The translations under genes and the position numbers were made by a program. From Branchiostoma floridae (lineage: Eukaryota; Chordata; Leptocardii; Amphioxiformes; Branchiostomatidae), in the NCBI RefSeq assembly GCF_000003815.2, contig NC_049992.1:1821379-1885378 (forward strand): a stretch of DNA of 64,000 nucleotides, read 5' to 3'. The notes under the pieces are model-generated. The model saw only the letters and a list, made by a program, of their open reading frames with translations, made no database searches and had not been told where the DNA came from. Below, piece after piece: positions 22,151-31,857 of this stretch; the stretch's first letter is position 1, and each line of letters opens with the position of its first letter.

Positions 22151-22400
22151 GTGGGACCGCGTAGCACAGTGGTATTGTGTTTGGCCCGTGACCAAGAGGT
22201 TGCGGGTTCGAATCCAGCTGCTGTGTCACCGATCTTGTGTCCTTGGGAAAAGCCCTTTACACGAATTTTATCACTTAACTCAGGTCAAAATGAGTACCTA
22301 GCTTCGGCTAGGGGCCGTCCCTCGGATAGGACGTTAAATGGATGTCCCGTGTCTGGGGAGAGCCAACTAATAGTTGATATTTTCAAGTTTATATACATGT
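22151..22400 (+). mobile_element. tRNA-derived SINE
   Basis: A Pol III A box (tagcacagtgg, 22162-22172) and B box (ggttcgaatcc, 22205-22215) are followed by a conserved body with ggccgtccctcgg and ggacgttaaatgg. It landed directly after the fourth repeat of the SUEL exon array. A diverged relative sits on the other strand at about 26320-26450. Confidence 0.82.
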
Positions 22401-22439
22401 CTAAAGCTAGACGGCAATGTAAGCTTTCACCTGATATGC

Positions 22440-23400
22440 ACCACGTGTATGTACCATTTTGTGCAAAGGTACAGGAATGAGTGTAATGTATTCTAATGAA
22501 TGGTTATAGTTCAGCACCATAGAAAGTTCTAGTCATAAACTCACCTGTAGTGACACCTGAGTACCATTTTTTCTCATGTATATATGAATGCTGATGTTGT
22601 CAGGACATCTCAGGAGCTCTATAGGGTACAGGCCAGGGTACAGGCTACATTTTCTTATATTGTTGGTACTAGGGTGGATTGTATTGCAATAATGAGGAAA
22701 TTGTACCTTTTATTGCTATTGTACCTTTTAATTGCCTTTGTAGTTTCTCTTAAAAAGTTAGTATGTATTTCTTAAGCTGGTATGCACAATTAGGTTTCAT
22801 ATGATATGCCATACATGCATTACCATCTTTTACAAAGGAGCAGGAAGGATTGTAATGTGTTGTAAGGACCAGTGGTTTAGCTGAATAGTCAGTTCAGCAC
22901 CCAGGACAGTATATGGTCATAAGCTCACCTGTAATAATACCTGTATGTATTTTCCCCATGTATCTTATGTTGTCAGGACGTCTCAGGATCTGTGTGGTCA
23001 AAGCCCAAGTCATTCTATGGGTGCTTAGAGCAGATTGTATGGGAAGAATGTGGAAATTGTAGCTTTTATTTCTGTTGTACCTTTTTATTGCTTTGGTAGT
23101 TTATCTTGCAAAGTTGGGATACACTCCTGAAGCTAGTATGCACTATGAGGTTTCATCTGATATGGCATACATGTATGTACTATCTTTTATAAAGGTACAG
23201 GAAGGATTGCAATGTGTTCTAATGGATCAGTGGTTTAGCTGAATAGTCAGTTCAGCACAGCACCCTTAACAATATGTAGTCATAAACTTACCTGTAATAG
23301 TATCTGTGTACCAGTTTATCCCATGTATATAACTCTTAAGTTGTCAGGACATCTCAGCAATGCTTTAGGTTACATATCCGTACTTAAGCTTCTTATATAG
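22440..23400. repeat. ~360-bp diverged tandem repeat, three copies
   Basis: Blocks starting near 22440, 22800 and 23150 share the order tgatatg(g)catacatg, aggaaggattg, gtcataa(a/g)ctcacctgta and ttgtcaggac-tctcag. Divergence is considerable, so this is an old triplication in the intron. No exon is in it. Confidence 0.75.
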
Positions 23401-24106
23401 TTTAGACACTGTAATACAAAAAGGTCATAAAAACAAATGTTTTATTGCATTATTAACCTTGTAATTCATTACTAGTGATTCCAGGCTACATTTAAAACAT
23501 TTCGTCTTAAAGTAGAGGTTCTTAGCTTTCCAATGGCGTATGACATGGTATGGTCAATTGAGAAGAAAGTAGAATAAACTAAGTAAAACAAAAATTGTAC
23601 CCCTTTTTTCAAAAGGGTCTGGAAACCCCGGCACACAAAACATGTACTGGGCAGAAATACGGGCAGTTTAAGGGTTGTACTGGGCAGAAATACTGGCAGT
23701 TTAAGGGTTGCCGGGGCGTCCTCTGAGTGCCAAGTTGTAAAAGATGATGCCTTATTTCTTATTTCAAAGCAGGGCTTACTGTGGACGCCCTGACGCCCTC
23801 CTAGCTAAGAACCTGCCATAGCAGCAATATCAACTCAATCATCCCATCATGCATCAGTCAAAACAAAACAACCCAAAAGATCCAGACGCCCTTAACCTAG
23901 CGTTCATAAATATCCTCGGAGTAACCAATGTCCGTTTTTTTTTTCAAAATCGTGGTTGGATTTTTTTAATTTTGCAACTTGAAGCCACTTACGGCGACTG
24001 TATATCGCCAAATGCCCTGACAACAATAACAACAACGGATATAGTTTACCAAGCGCATAAAAGTGAACAGCTTTGCGTGTATTTTACATCGGTTGTTTTC
24101 TTGCAG
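23401..24106. other. Lectin gene intron, mostly unassigned
   Basis: A two-copy 37-bp repeat (tactgggcagaaata) lies at 23643-23712. Nothing else recognised. Confidence 0.4.
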
Positions 24107-24319
24107 AAAGTAACGTCGCCCTGCGCCAGCCAGCAACAGCAAGCTCCTATCCAACACCATGGGGACCGGACAAGGCTGTGGACGGCTTCAGAGGGACAAG
24201 CGTTGTGGCCAACCAGTGCCTTCACACCGAGCAGTTATATCAGCCGTGGTGGAAGGTGGACCTTGGAGTTCACTACACCGTGAACCGGGTCAGCGTTCTA
24301 AACAGGGGCGACTGCTGTG
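24107..24319 (+). CDS. Multi-domain lectin, F-type lectin exon 1
   Basis: First of three exons of an F-type (fucolectin) domain, which binds L-fucose in known members. It reads SNVALRQPATASS then WGPDKAVDG and PWWKVDLG to NRGDCCG. The fucose-binding signature H-x26-R-x-D-x4-R is complete: the His of QCLHTEQ, the Arg-Gly-Asp of NRGDCC, and the last Arg supplied by the next exon (GER). Boundaries are ttgcag| and |gttagt; phase 1 in and out. Confidence 0.93.
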
Positions 24320-24852
24320 GTTAGTGTATTTTTTTTTCAAGATGGAGTTTATTAGGAAATCGCAGTGCCTTGCACTGAATTACATCCAATTTACACAAGT
24401 TGAAATATACAAATCTGAATGAAAGCTCATCTGTGTTGGTAAATTCCATATTGAAAAAGTTTAAAATTTGTTCCAACACAAAAACGGAACTCACCATAAA
24501 TTTTCGGCCGAACACTCCGACCTTCTTCAATGAAATGACTCGCTGGAGTAATCCGGAAGTCGTCGGATGACGTCATGTAGCAGTGAATCATAAATGGCGG
24601 GAAGGCGAAACCTGCCACCTTCACGGCTCAACGAGGGTTCATGTGCCCTAATATATATGGCCTCCTTGACGCCCCTCACGAACCAATCCTGTTCAGAGTC
24701 CAAGATGCGAAATTGGTCCAGAGACACGGAGTGGCCCGGAGATTCGACGTGTATAAAACTTATGTTGAGATACCTCTGAGGATTTTGAGCTGCGACGTCT
24801 ATGTTCCATAAATTGAAATATGCATGTATTTATGACCGCGTCATACTCGGAA
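24320..24852. other. F-lectin intron, start
   Basis: No exon recognised. Confidence 0.35.
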
Positions 24853-25005
24853 ATTGTTCGCGAGCACACGTGACTGACACCGCGAGAACACTTGACTGAC
24901 ACCGCGAGCATACATGACTGACACCGCGAGCACACGTGACTGACACTGCGAGAACACGTGACTGACACCGCGAGAACACGTGACTGACACCGCGAGAGCT
25001 GTGAG
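24853..25005. repeat. 22-bp minisatellite with CACGTG cores
   Basis: The unit acacgtgactgacaccgcga is repeated about seven times with changes. Several copies contain CACGTG, the palindromic E-box. On the - strand the peptide CSRGVSH repeats. Confidence 0.85.
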
Positions 25006-25267
25006 CGCGGCAACGAGAAAATCAGATCTCGATCCACCGCCCCACAACAGACTCATGATAACACGTCGGTAGAACGTACTGCGCCTTGATAAGAGCCTGA
25101 AACGCTTCACTGCATTTTACTGGTCATTTTACTTTTATTCGTTTATTTATTCGCTTTCCGTACGTTTCACAGTAGTTAGCAGGAATCAAGCAGAACCAGT
25201 CGGAAAGAAGTATTTGCAAAGTTCGTGCCACATGCGTGGCCATTCCAAATGGGACTTCCAAATGTAC

Positions 25268-25748
25268 CTTATATCCCCATTACACGAGAAGGAATGAGCC
25301 AGAATGCCGTCAGAATGAAAGTCTTCTCTATTCATGGGAATTCGTAGTGTATTCTAGAAATTCTTACTGCATTCGAGATATTATTTTGGCCACATTCAGG
25401 CAGGATTCAAAGTGGCTTGCCGTTTCGGTTCTCCATCGAATGAGATAAGAATGTTTCAAATAATGTTTGAATGCCACAGAATGTGGTCAGACTGCAGTTA
25501 GATTCGTTAGAATCCACTTAGAATCCACTTGGAATGCCATTCGATATTTCTCCACTTCGAATGCACCTCGACAGTTTTTGGCATGACAAAAACTTTCGAG
25601 CCAGCTAAAAGAACGGGGACGAATATCTCGAGTGCAGTTAGAATGTTTAGAATATAGTACGAATTGCCAGGAAATGCCAGGAATAGAAAACAATTTCCAT
25701 TCTGACGAAATTCCGGCTCATTCATGCTCTCGTGTGAAGGGGACTTAA
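25268..25748. mobile_element. ~480-bp foldback element/MITE
   Basis: The arms 25268-25385 and about 25621-25748 are imperfect reverse complements over about 120 bp (shared blocks: cccc-t-acacgag, gaatgagcc, gtcagaatg, tcgagatatt). It has no coding capacity. The centre is also rich in 'gaat/attc' repeats. Confidence 0.75.
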
Positions 25749-26319
25749 GTGCTGTACATAGTTCGTTTGTCTGCCTAGCGTTCTAGGCTAGGCCTGTGAC
25801 ATCTCATGATGCTGTAATACATGATCCAGCACACCAGACTTGTGAATTAAAGATGTCATATGCCCAGCAGGCCTCCGTCTGATTGAGACTTTTTATATTT
25901 AACAATATTGCACCTATCTTATAGGGTGTTACAAATGATAAAAATACAATAAATTGCACAGTTATATAGAATCTAATCTTGGATACAATTTGTATACATA
26001 AATTATAAGGCCATACACCTGAGAGCAGGGTGGTGGCACAACAACGATATCTTGTTTGCTTATGGCATCACGCATCAGTTTTGTTAGCCTCCTTCACGGC
26101 CTTTTTGCAAAAGTCTGCGTAATTTGTTGGGGGGAGGGGTCACTACATGTTGCGTATCTGGAAGGTGTAGGTGATCTGCTGGGAATGACCCCTACTTTTT
26201 CTGACAAGTGTGGTAGGTTGTTTTATGTGCTCCAGGTGTAGGTTCTTTCAGTCCTCAAACATGTGGCCTCAATTTAACACAATTTCGGAAGTCAGATTCT
26301 CTTTTAGATCTGGCCTTGG
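25749..26319. other. F-lectin intron, unassigned
   Basis: No exon or element recognised. Confidence 0.35.
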
Positions 26320-26455
26320 GTGGGAAAGAAAAGTCGTGTTTTAAAGTGCATTTCCCAAGGGCACTTGATCGGTAGCACGACAGGATTTCAACCCAGGACC
26401 TTTGGCTTCTGGGCCAAACACCCTAATGTTATGCCATACGACGCCGCATCTGGTT
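26320..26455 (-). mobile_element. tRNA-derived SINE fragment
   Basis: Read on the - strand it shows a degenerate B box (gggttgaaatcc), then cgtgctaccgatc and ccttgggaaa. These are the same blocks, in the same order, as the SINE at 22151-22400. It is more diverged and lacks the central domain. Confidence 0.7.
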
Positions 26456-26486
26456 TCTTTAAAGTGCCACTAGGATGAAATTTCCC

Positions 26487-27415
26487 TAGCCTTCATAGCA
26501 GGCTCTCTAGGGCCTTTTTTTGGCTCATAATACACTTTTGCTGGCCATTTCTTTTTGTATTGGGTCGCTGATTGCTGGCCTTTTCTGACTGCCGGCCCTG
26601 TGGAGCCTGCATGGAAACGGCGTATGAAAGTGATATTAAAAAGCGATTAGCCTTTCATCGGCCCTATTAACACACACGTTACGAATAATTCACAACTCCG
26701 TAAGAGGCAATTCGCATGTCCGCTACAAGCATTTTACAACTCGGGAGGCACGCGAAATACAATGTAAAAGGAGGCAGTTTCGGCAGCATTTTAGGCCGCA
26801 TTCATGTTTAGAAACTTCATGAAACAAACTTAACCACGTCTTGTCTGGTCTGCAACAAGAGCCTCGAGGGGTAAAATGACGAACACTATCGTCGGCTCAT
26901 CAGAAATGGACTGCAATATTTGATAACAAAGTGATTTGCCTTCACCCGTCGCAAGGCCGACAAAACAATCTTTGCCAGCTCCAATGGCCCGAGCTTGGCC
27001 GTCCTTCAGATAGGGAAACCCCCATATGTCACTCGCTACGCGCTAAGGCCGAGCAAAGGCGTTGGACATGCCGAAAGAACGTCGAACTGGTAAGTTTTTC
27101 CTTTTGTATAAAAAGCCGTTTTATCCGAAACCGTTAGAGAATTGTCGGGTCAGTGCACACGGAGCGTAACAGCGCTCTGTCCGGCGGAGATGCGTGTAGT
27201 TTATTAGTCGTCTAGGGGAGGCAGGAAATTCGCACCTCCTAGTTAATCGCCCTAATCGTTTTTTAATATCACTTTCATACGCCGTTTCCATGCATGCTCC
27301 ACAGGACCCGCAGTCAGGAAAAGCCAGCAATCAGCGACCCAGTACAAAAAGAAATAGCCAGCAAAAGTGTATTGTGAGCCCAAAAAAGGCCCTAGAGAGC
27401 CTGCTATGAAGGCTA
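26487..27415. mobile_element. Inverted-repeat element carrying a helicase fragment
   Basis: Arms 26487-26650 and 27252-27415 are reverse complements of about 164 bp with scattered mismatches (for example tagccttcatagcaggct against its complement). The ~600-bp centre contains a RecQ-like helicase reading frame on the - strand. Flanks show no obvious long target duplication. It lies in the intron between F-lectin exons 1 and 2. Confidence 0.8.
26830..27042 (-). pseudogene. RecQ-like helicase N-terminal fragment in a transposon
   Basis: An open frame of 70 residues, too short for an ORF list. It reads LKDGQARAIGAGKDCFV, then GLATGEGKSLCYQ and later VFVILPLEALVADQ. These match, in order and spacing, the motif 0/Q-like region, Walker A (motif I, GKSLCYQ) and motif Ia (LPLEALVADQ, like PLIALMQDQ) of RecQ-family superfamily 2 DNA helicases. 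A TAG precedes it and a TAA ends it, so motifs II-VI are absent. It is either a captured gene piece or the remnant of a helicase once encoded by the transposon. No other frame nearby continues it. Confidence 0.75.
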
Positions 27416-27668
27416 AAATTTCCCTATCTTTCAGAGACGTAAAAATTCTATCTTTTCCCAAACATGTATGCAATCTTGAAATTAATTGTCTGCTTTGATG
27501 GACTCCCTCATCACATTAGCTGGTATGGCTGGAGGTCCTGTACCTGACGTCACGACCTGCTGCTGTTTTGTCTCACCTAAGAGCACACAGCTGGCAAGTG
27601 ATTTCAAGATTTCAACATGTTTTCATTCAAGAATATCTTGCTAAACTCTGAATGGATTGTATTTAAAG

Positions 27669-27826
27669 GAGAGCGACTGCAAAACTTCCAGGTTCGAGTT
27701 GGCCCGAACGAAAACTTCGCCCAGAATGGCCAGTGTGGGGAGACGTACACGGCACGGCCAGCCAATGGGGCGACCATCGTGGTGTACTGCGACCAGCCCA
27801 TGTCCGGCCGCTATGTGTCCATTCAG
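27669..27826 (+). CDS. Multi-domain lectin, F-type lectin exon 2
   Basis: Continues the fucolectin fold: GERLQNFQVRVG, then NGQCG and the IVVYCDQPMSGRYVSIQ strand. The Arg of ERLQ completes the fucose-binding triad begun in the previous exon. It enters in phase 1 and leaves in phase 0 (cag|gtaatc). The acceptor tttaaag has a weak pyrimidine tract, but the frame and homology fix the junction. Confidence 0.9.
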
Positions 27827-28029
27827 GTAATCATCATCATCGTCGCCGTAATAATAATGAAGACCTTTATTGTACATTTCTGCCTCACTGGGCTGAGCAC
27901 AGGTACAACATATTTGTATACAAACAAAAGTCTGTAATCAAATCCAATACAGTAGACTTCATATCGTTTTCTGGTAATTGCATAAATCTGGAAAGCTGTT
28001 TGGTTAATTAGGATCGGTTTATCGAAGGG
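27827..28029. other. F-lectin intron start
   Basis: A short catcatcatcgtcg run directly follows the donor. Nothing else seen. Confidence 0.35.
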
Positions 28030-28990
28030 AGTAAGACATAGGAATTAAATATTCATAAATTATGCTAATGAGATGACATAATTGCTCCAAATCCAAGATG
28101 GCCGACAATATCATGAAAATGAAAACTTTAACAAGCTTATTTTCACTCAGAACTCATCACTACTTGGTATTTTCTTACAGAAAACATTCATGTGAACGTT
28201 TTCAATACATTTTTATGAGGTTTTAGCGTTACATGTTGAAAAAAATGTATCTTGAAGAATTTAATGTTGATTAGCCAAGATAGCGGATAGATAAACTAAA
28301 GATGACGTCATTCTATGACGTCATTTTGACGTCGTTGCGTCGGATTTTGACAACAGAAGTCTAATAACACTTAACCCTCAAGCACCCGACCCGACCCTTG
28401 GTAAACTACACCTTTTTTCTGACAACAATTAAATTCTCTGAAATTCAATGTAATTTTCATGACTCAAAACTTATAATTTATGCTAATTTCATGACGTCAT
28501 TGGTCCAAATCCAAGATGGCCGCCCTGATTGAGTAAATGACGTCATGATCTCGTCATATTACATGTTGACACGGAAATTTTTGTGAGGATTTAGATTTAG
28601 ATTCTTTTTATTGTCTAAAAGTTTGGTAGTCATACTATAAGTGGTTAAGGAGTTAGCGTCCAAAGTTTGTTTTAAAAACTGCACATTTTTCCTGGGGTCC
28701 AAACGGGACTGAACACAAACTTTCTTTATAATTTCCACATTATTGTACCAATCTTTGCGAAAACTTAGGAGAAGGTATAAGACATATTGACTGACAAAGT
28801 CACGGAAGGATTTTTTCTTCAGATCAAAAATGTTCAAATGGCACTTCAAAATGTACGCCTGGGGTCCGGGTGTTTGAGGGGTAGATATTGATAAGAAACC
28901 TTTATTGGTTACTTTTTGAGTGAGAGATTTAGGTGTTATGGGAATTCCCGAATTAGCCAAAAATATCCATTAATGACATCATAATTACGT
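28030..28990 (+). mobile_element. Member of TGACGTCA-rich repeat family
   Basis: Shares long blocks with 46520-47938, 49075-49835 and 55877-56792: tccaagatggccgac, attttcactc, acagaaaacattcatg, and the run of TGACGTCA palindromes near 28300-28335. It includes segments from both the family's ends and middle, partly rearranged, and runs into a gap. No transposase frame. Confidence 0.75.
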
Positions 28991-29090
28991 NNNNNNNNNN
29001 NNNNNNNNNNNNNNNNNNNNNNNNNNNNNNNNNNNNNNNNNNNNNNNNNNNNNNNNNNNNNNNNNNNNNNNNNNNNNNNNNNNNNNNNNN
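28991..29090. other. Assembly gap (100 N)
   Basis: Run of N, inside a dispersed repeat. Confidence 0.97.
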
Positions 29091-29500
29091 GCTAGAGCTA
29101 AAGTTAGGAACCTTGGAAATTTAAATTTTGTTCCCAAAAGTTTTTGGTCAAAAAAAAAAGTTTTTTTTTTGGGGGGTTTGCCAGGGCACCCATATTTTAA
29201 CGGGCATTTTTTTGCCAAAATTTGGCAATTTTAATTTAAACAAGGTTTTTTTGGTAAACTACCCCTTTTTTTGGCCACCAATTAAATTTTTGGAAATTCA
29301 AGGTAATTTTCATTCCCCAAAACGGAAATTTTTGGGGGGATTTAGATTTAGATTTTTTTTTTTGTCCCCACTTTTTTTTTTGCTGCCGCCCGTTAAAAAA
29401 GCCCCCCCCCCCCCCCCAGAAGCACCCCATCTCCGCAAGGTCTCGCTCCACAGCTCTCCTCCATGTCAGCTTGCCCCCCCCCCCCCCTTTATGCCGGGCA
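29091..29500. other. Poor-quality sequence beside gap
   Basis: This stretch matches the repeat family (for example the aattttaatttaaacaagg and gatttagatttagat blocks also found at 47020 and 28600). Homopolymers are expanded and neighbouring bases are smoothed to the same letter (tttttttttttgggggg, two C tracts of 14-17). It looks like the low-quality end of a read. Open frames here, rich in F/K/P, should not be trusted. Confidence 0.75.
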
Positions 29501-29657
29501 CCAGTTCAGTACCATCCTGGAGAGTCTCAGTCTCGGCATTCCAACAACGTGCCCCAGCCAACGCATTCTTGCTCTTTGTATGAGTGTGCAGAGTTTATGT
29601 TAGCCGGTGCGGTTTCTGACTGTTCCATTACTAATGTGCGATTGCCATCTAATTCAG

Positions 29658-29715
29658 GTGATAGGACGCAGCGTTAATCTGCAGTTTTGCGAAGTGGAGG
29701 TCTTCGCTGAAAAAG
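29658..29715 (+). CDS. Multi-domain lectin, F-type lectin exon 3
   Basis: A 58-bp exon with the last F-lectin strand, VIGRSVNLQFCEVEVFAEK, where LxxCEVEVF is the family hallmark. It starts in phase 0 after aattcag and ends in phase 1 at aaaag|gtaagg. Because this and the previous exon join in phase 0, the three-exon lectin block as a whole is phase 1-1 and could be moved as a unit. Confidence 0.9.
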
Positions 29716-29844
29716 GTAAGGAAATGGGCCTTTCGATGATCCTGACAGCAGAGATAGTGAAATACGTCTCTCGTACACATATTTTCGCCATTTTAAGGTA
29801 CTTTTAAAAAATACTATATTTTGAAAGGGAATGTCGCCATAATG

Positions 29845-30395
29845 TGTGCCTACTGTGATCAAGTTCTACATGTGTGCCTACTGTGATAAATGTTGGTGCT
29901 ACATGTGTGCCTACTGTGATAAATGTTGGTGCTACATGTGTGCCTACTGTAATAAATGTTGGTACTACATGTGTGCCTACTGTAATAAATGTTGGTGCTA
30001 CATGTGTGCCTACTGTGATAAATGTTGGTGCTACATGTGTGCCTACTGTAATAAATGTTGGTGCTACATGTGTGTCTACTGTGATAAATGTTGGTGCTAC
30101 ATGTGTGCCTACTGTGATAAATGTTGGTGCTACATGTGTGCCTACTGTGATAAATGTTGGTGCTACATGTGTGTCTACAGTGATAAATGCTGGTGCTACA
30201 TGTGTGCCTACTGTAATAAATGTTGGTGCTACATGTGTGCCTACTGTGATAAATGTTGGTGCTACATGTGTGCCTACTGTGATAAATGTTGGTGCTACAT
30301 GTGTGTCTACTGTGATAAATGTTGGTGCTACATGTGTGCCTACTGTAATAAATGTTGGTGCTACATGTGTGCCTACTGTGATAAAGGTAATTGCT
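29845..30395. repeat. 30-bp minisatellite, about 18 copies
   Basis: The unit tgtgcctactgtgataaatg plus ttggtgctaca is 30-31 bp by eye, effectively 30. All copies keep frame, so three overlapping open frames of about 200 residues exist (CAYCDKCWCYM on one, VPTVINVGAT on another, THVAPTFITVG on the - strand). No exon edge explains this unit. Confidence 0.94.
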
Positions 30396-30496
30396 ACACG
30401 TGTGTCCAATGTGATAAAGCTAGATGGGTGTTTCACATTACACAGCGACCTTCTGTTCTGTAATGCAGGTTGATTTGTGTGTTTCCTCCTGTGCAG

Positions 30497-30802
30497 CTAT
30501 CCGACTGGTGGGTGGCAGCCTGGGGAATGAAGGCAGAGTGGAAGTCTTGCACGATAACCAGTGGGGGACGATCTGTGACGACGACTGGGATATCAACGAC
30601 GCGCACGTGGTGTGCCGCATGCTCGGCTATGCGGACGCTCACGAGGCGAGAAGTAACGCCGCGTTCGGCATCGGCACGGGCCCGATCTGGCTGGATGACG
30701 TGGCCTGCTCCGGTACCGAGTCATCTCTGGCCGACTGCAACCATAGAGGATGGGGAAATCACAACTGTGGCCATACGGAGGATGCAGGCTTAGTCTGCTC
30801 AG
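30497..30802 (+). CDS. Multi-domain lectin, SRCR exon
   Basis: A full scavenger receptor cysteine-rich domain of about 101 residues in one phase 1-1 exon. It runs from [19 protein letters not shown] through [20 protein letters not shown]-like [13 protein letters not shown], and [20 protein letters not shown] to the final [11 protein letters not shown]. Six cysteines are seen, which fits group A. Such domains bind microbial or host polyanions in innate immunity (family knowledge). Confidence 0.95.
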
Positions 30803-31074
30803 GTAAGCCAAATTTATCCGATGTCACGAGTAAACGGAGAGAACGCATCCCGTGATGTTTGAGTTAACTCAGTAACATTCAGAAATATGTGGATCAAGTT
30901 GACCAGAAAACACTTGTGTAATACATGTTCATCAACTAGAAGAAGTGTATATTTTTGCAGACGACAAATGCTTGAGTACTATATTACAAATCATATCTTG
31001 CGTATCGCGTGAGCTGGGTGCTCGCGGTTTACTTGGTTTGTTCATCCCTGATGCACATTTTTTTTCTCCGGCAG

Positions 31075-31260
31075 GCTTGTGCCCGAACCCCCCGGTCCTC
31101 TACGCTGCCAGCATCTCGGGCTGTGGCGCCCCCTACTCGGAAGGCGAGACCTGCACCTACAGCTGCAACAGCGGCTACTTCATGGACGGCGGCTCCCGGA
31201 CCCGGACCTGCAGCGGCGCCGGCACCTGGAGCGGGTCGGACCTGGTCTGCACACGAATAT
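31075..31260 (+). CDS. Multi-domain lectin, sushi/CCP exon
   Basis: One complement control protein module, about 60 residues, phase 1-1. It begins LCPNPPVLYAAS and has the four canonical cysteines: LCPNP, YSCNSGY, RTCSGAGTW and LVCTR, plus the extra pair GCGAP / ETCTY. The tryptophan of GTWSGS is the conserved one. The donor is taken as tat|gtgagc, the only one that preserves phase 1 into the last exon. Confidence 0.9.
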
Positions 31261-31723
31261 GTGAGCTTGCTTGTACTTCCCAACATACACAATAATAACA
31301 TGCAAGACTCCAAAAGCCCCTAAATCTATTTACGTTATTTCTGGTTTCTATCCAGATAGCTTCGATATCTATTTCTATGATTTCAGGTATTAGCACCAAA
31401 ATCATGGCATTTTTCGTAAAGTTATACCCACACAAAGTAATTTGCCATGGATGGCAGTCATCTGTTCTCCGGAATACTATAGGAATGTGGCCAAAGGGAA
31501 TTGTGTTATGTGTTGAATGACAAGTTATCGATCTATTGGCAAATGTTGAAATACATGACACAGTCAGGCAGCGTGGCTGATTTTCGAGTCAACAATTATA
31601 CAATTCATATACATACATTATTATTACTATAGATAATCACATGACACTAGCGAAGATAAAAAAAGACGCTTGTGTTTTAAGTTTTTAAATTGTTATTTTA
31701 CAGTTGTGTCAAATGTGTTTCAG
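31261..31723. other. Last intron of the lectin gene
   Basis: 463 bp with no further feature seen. An alternative acceptor, tttacag at 31702, was rejected because it leaves the wrong frame. Confidence 0.4.
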
Positions 31724-31857
31724 CGTGTTACTGGGAAGGGACAGCTGTCTTCTGCAACCCCGGCGACTGCGACTGGGGCAGGTACGTGCGCACTGACAAA
31801 TGCGGGGATGGCCTCTGCTGCTGGACAGGCCACAAGATATACTGCTGTAACGGATAG
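31724..31857 (+). CDS. Multi-domain lectin, terminal eight-cysteine exon
   Basis: The last exon encodes about 43 residues, CYWEGTAVFCNPGDC, then KCGDGLCCWTGHKIYCCNG and TAG. Eight cysteines and the CWTG-K-x-x-C ending resemble a small secreted module that I recall from other invertebrate extracellular proteins, but I cannot name it. The frame is fixed by phase 1 from the sushi exon and acceptor gtttcag. The stop lies at 31855-31857. Its final codons and stop are repeated downstream about 20 times. Confidence 0.75.

Noticed and set aside
29128-29583. 151-residue open frame rich in Phe, Lys and Pro
   Set aside because: Lies in poor-quality sequence beside a gap and matches a dispersed repeat.
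29804-30473. Three overlapping ~200-residue open frames
   Set aside because: All derive from a 30-bp tandem unit that lacks stops; none joins lectin exons in phase.
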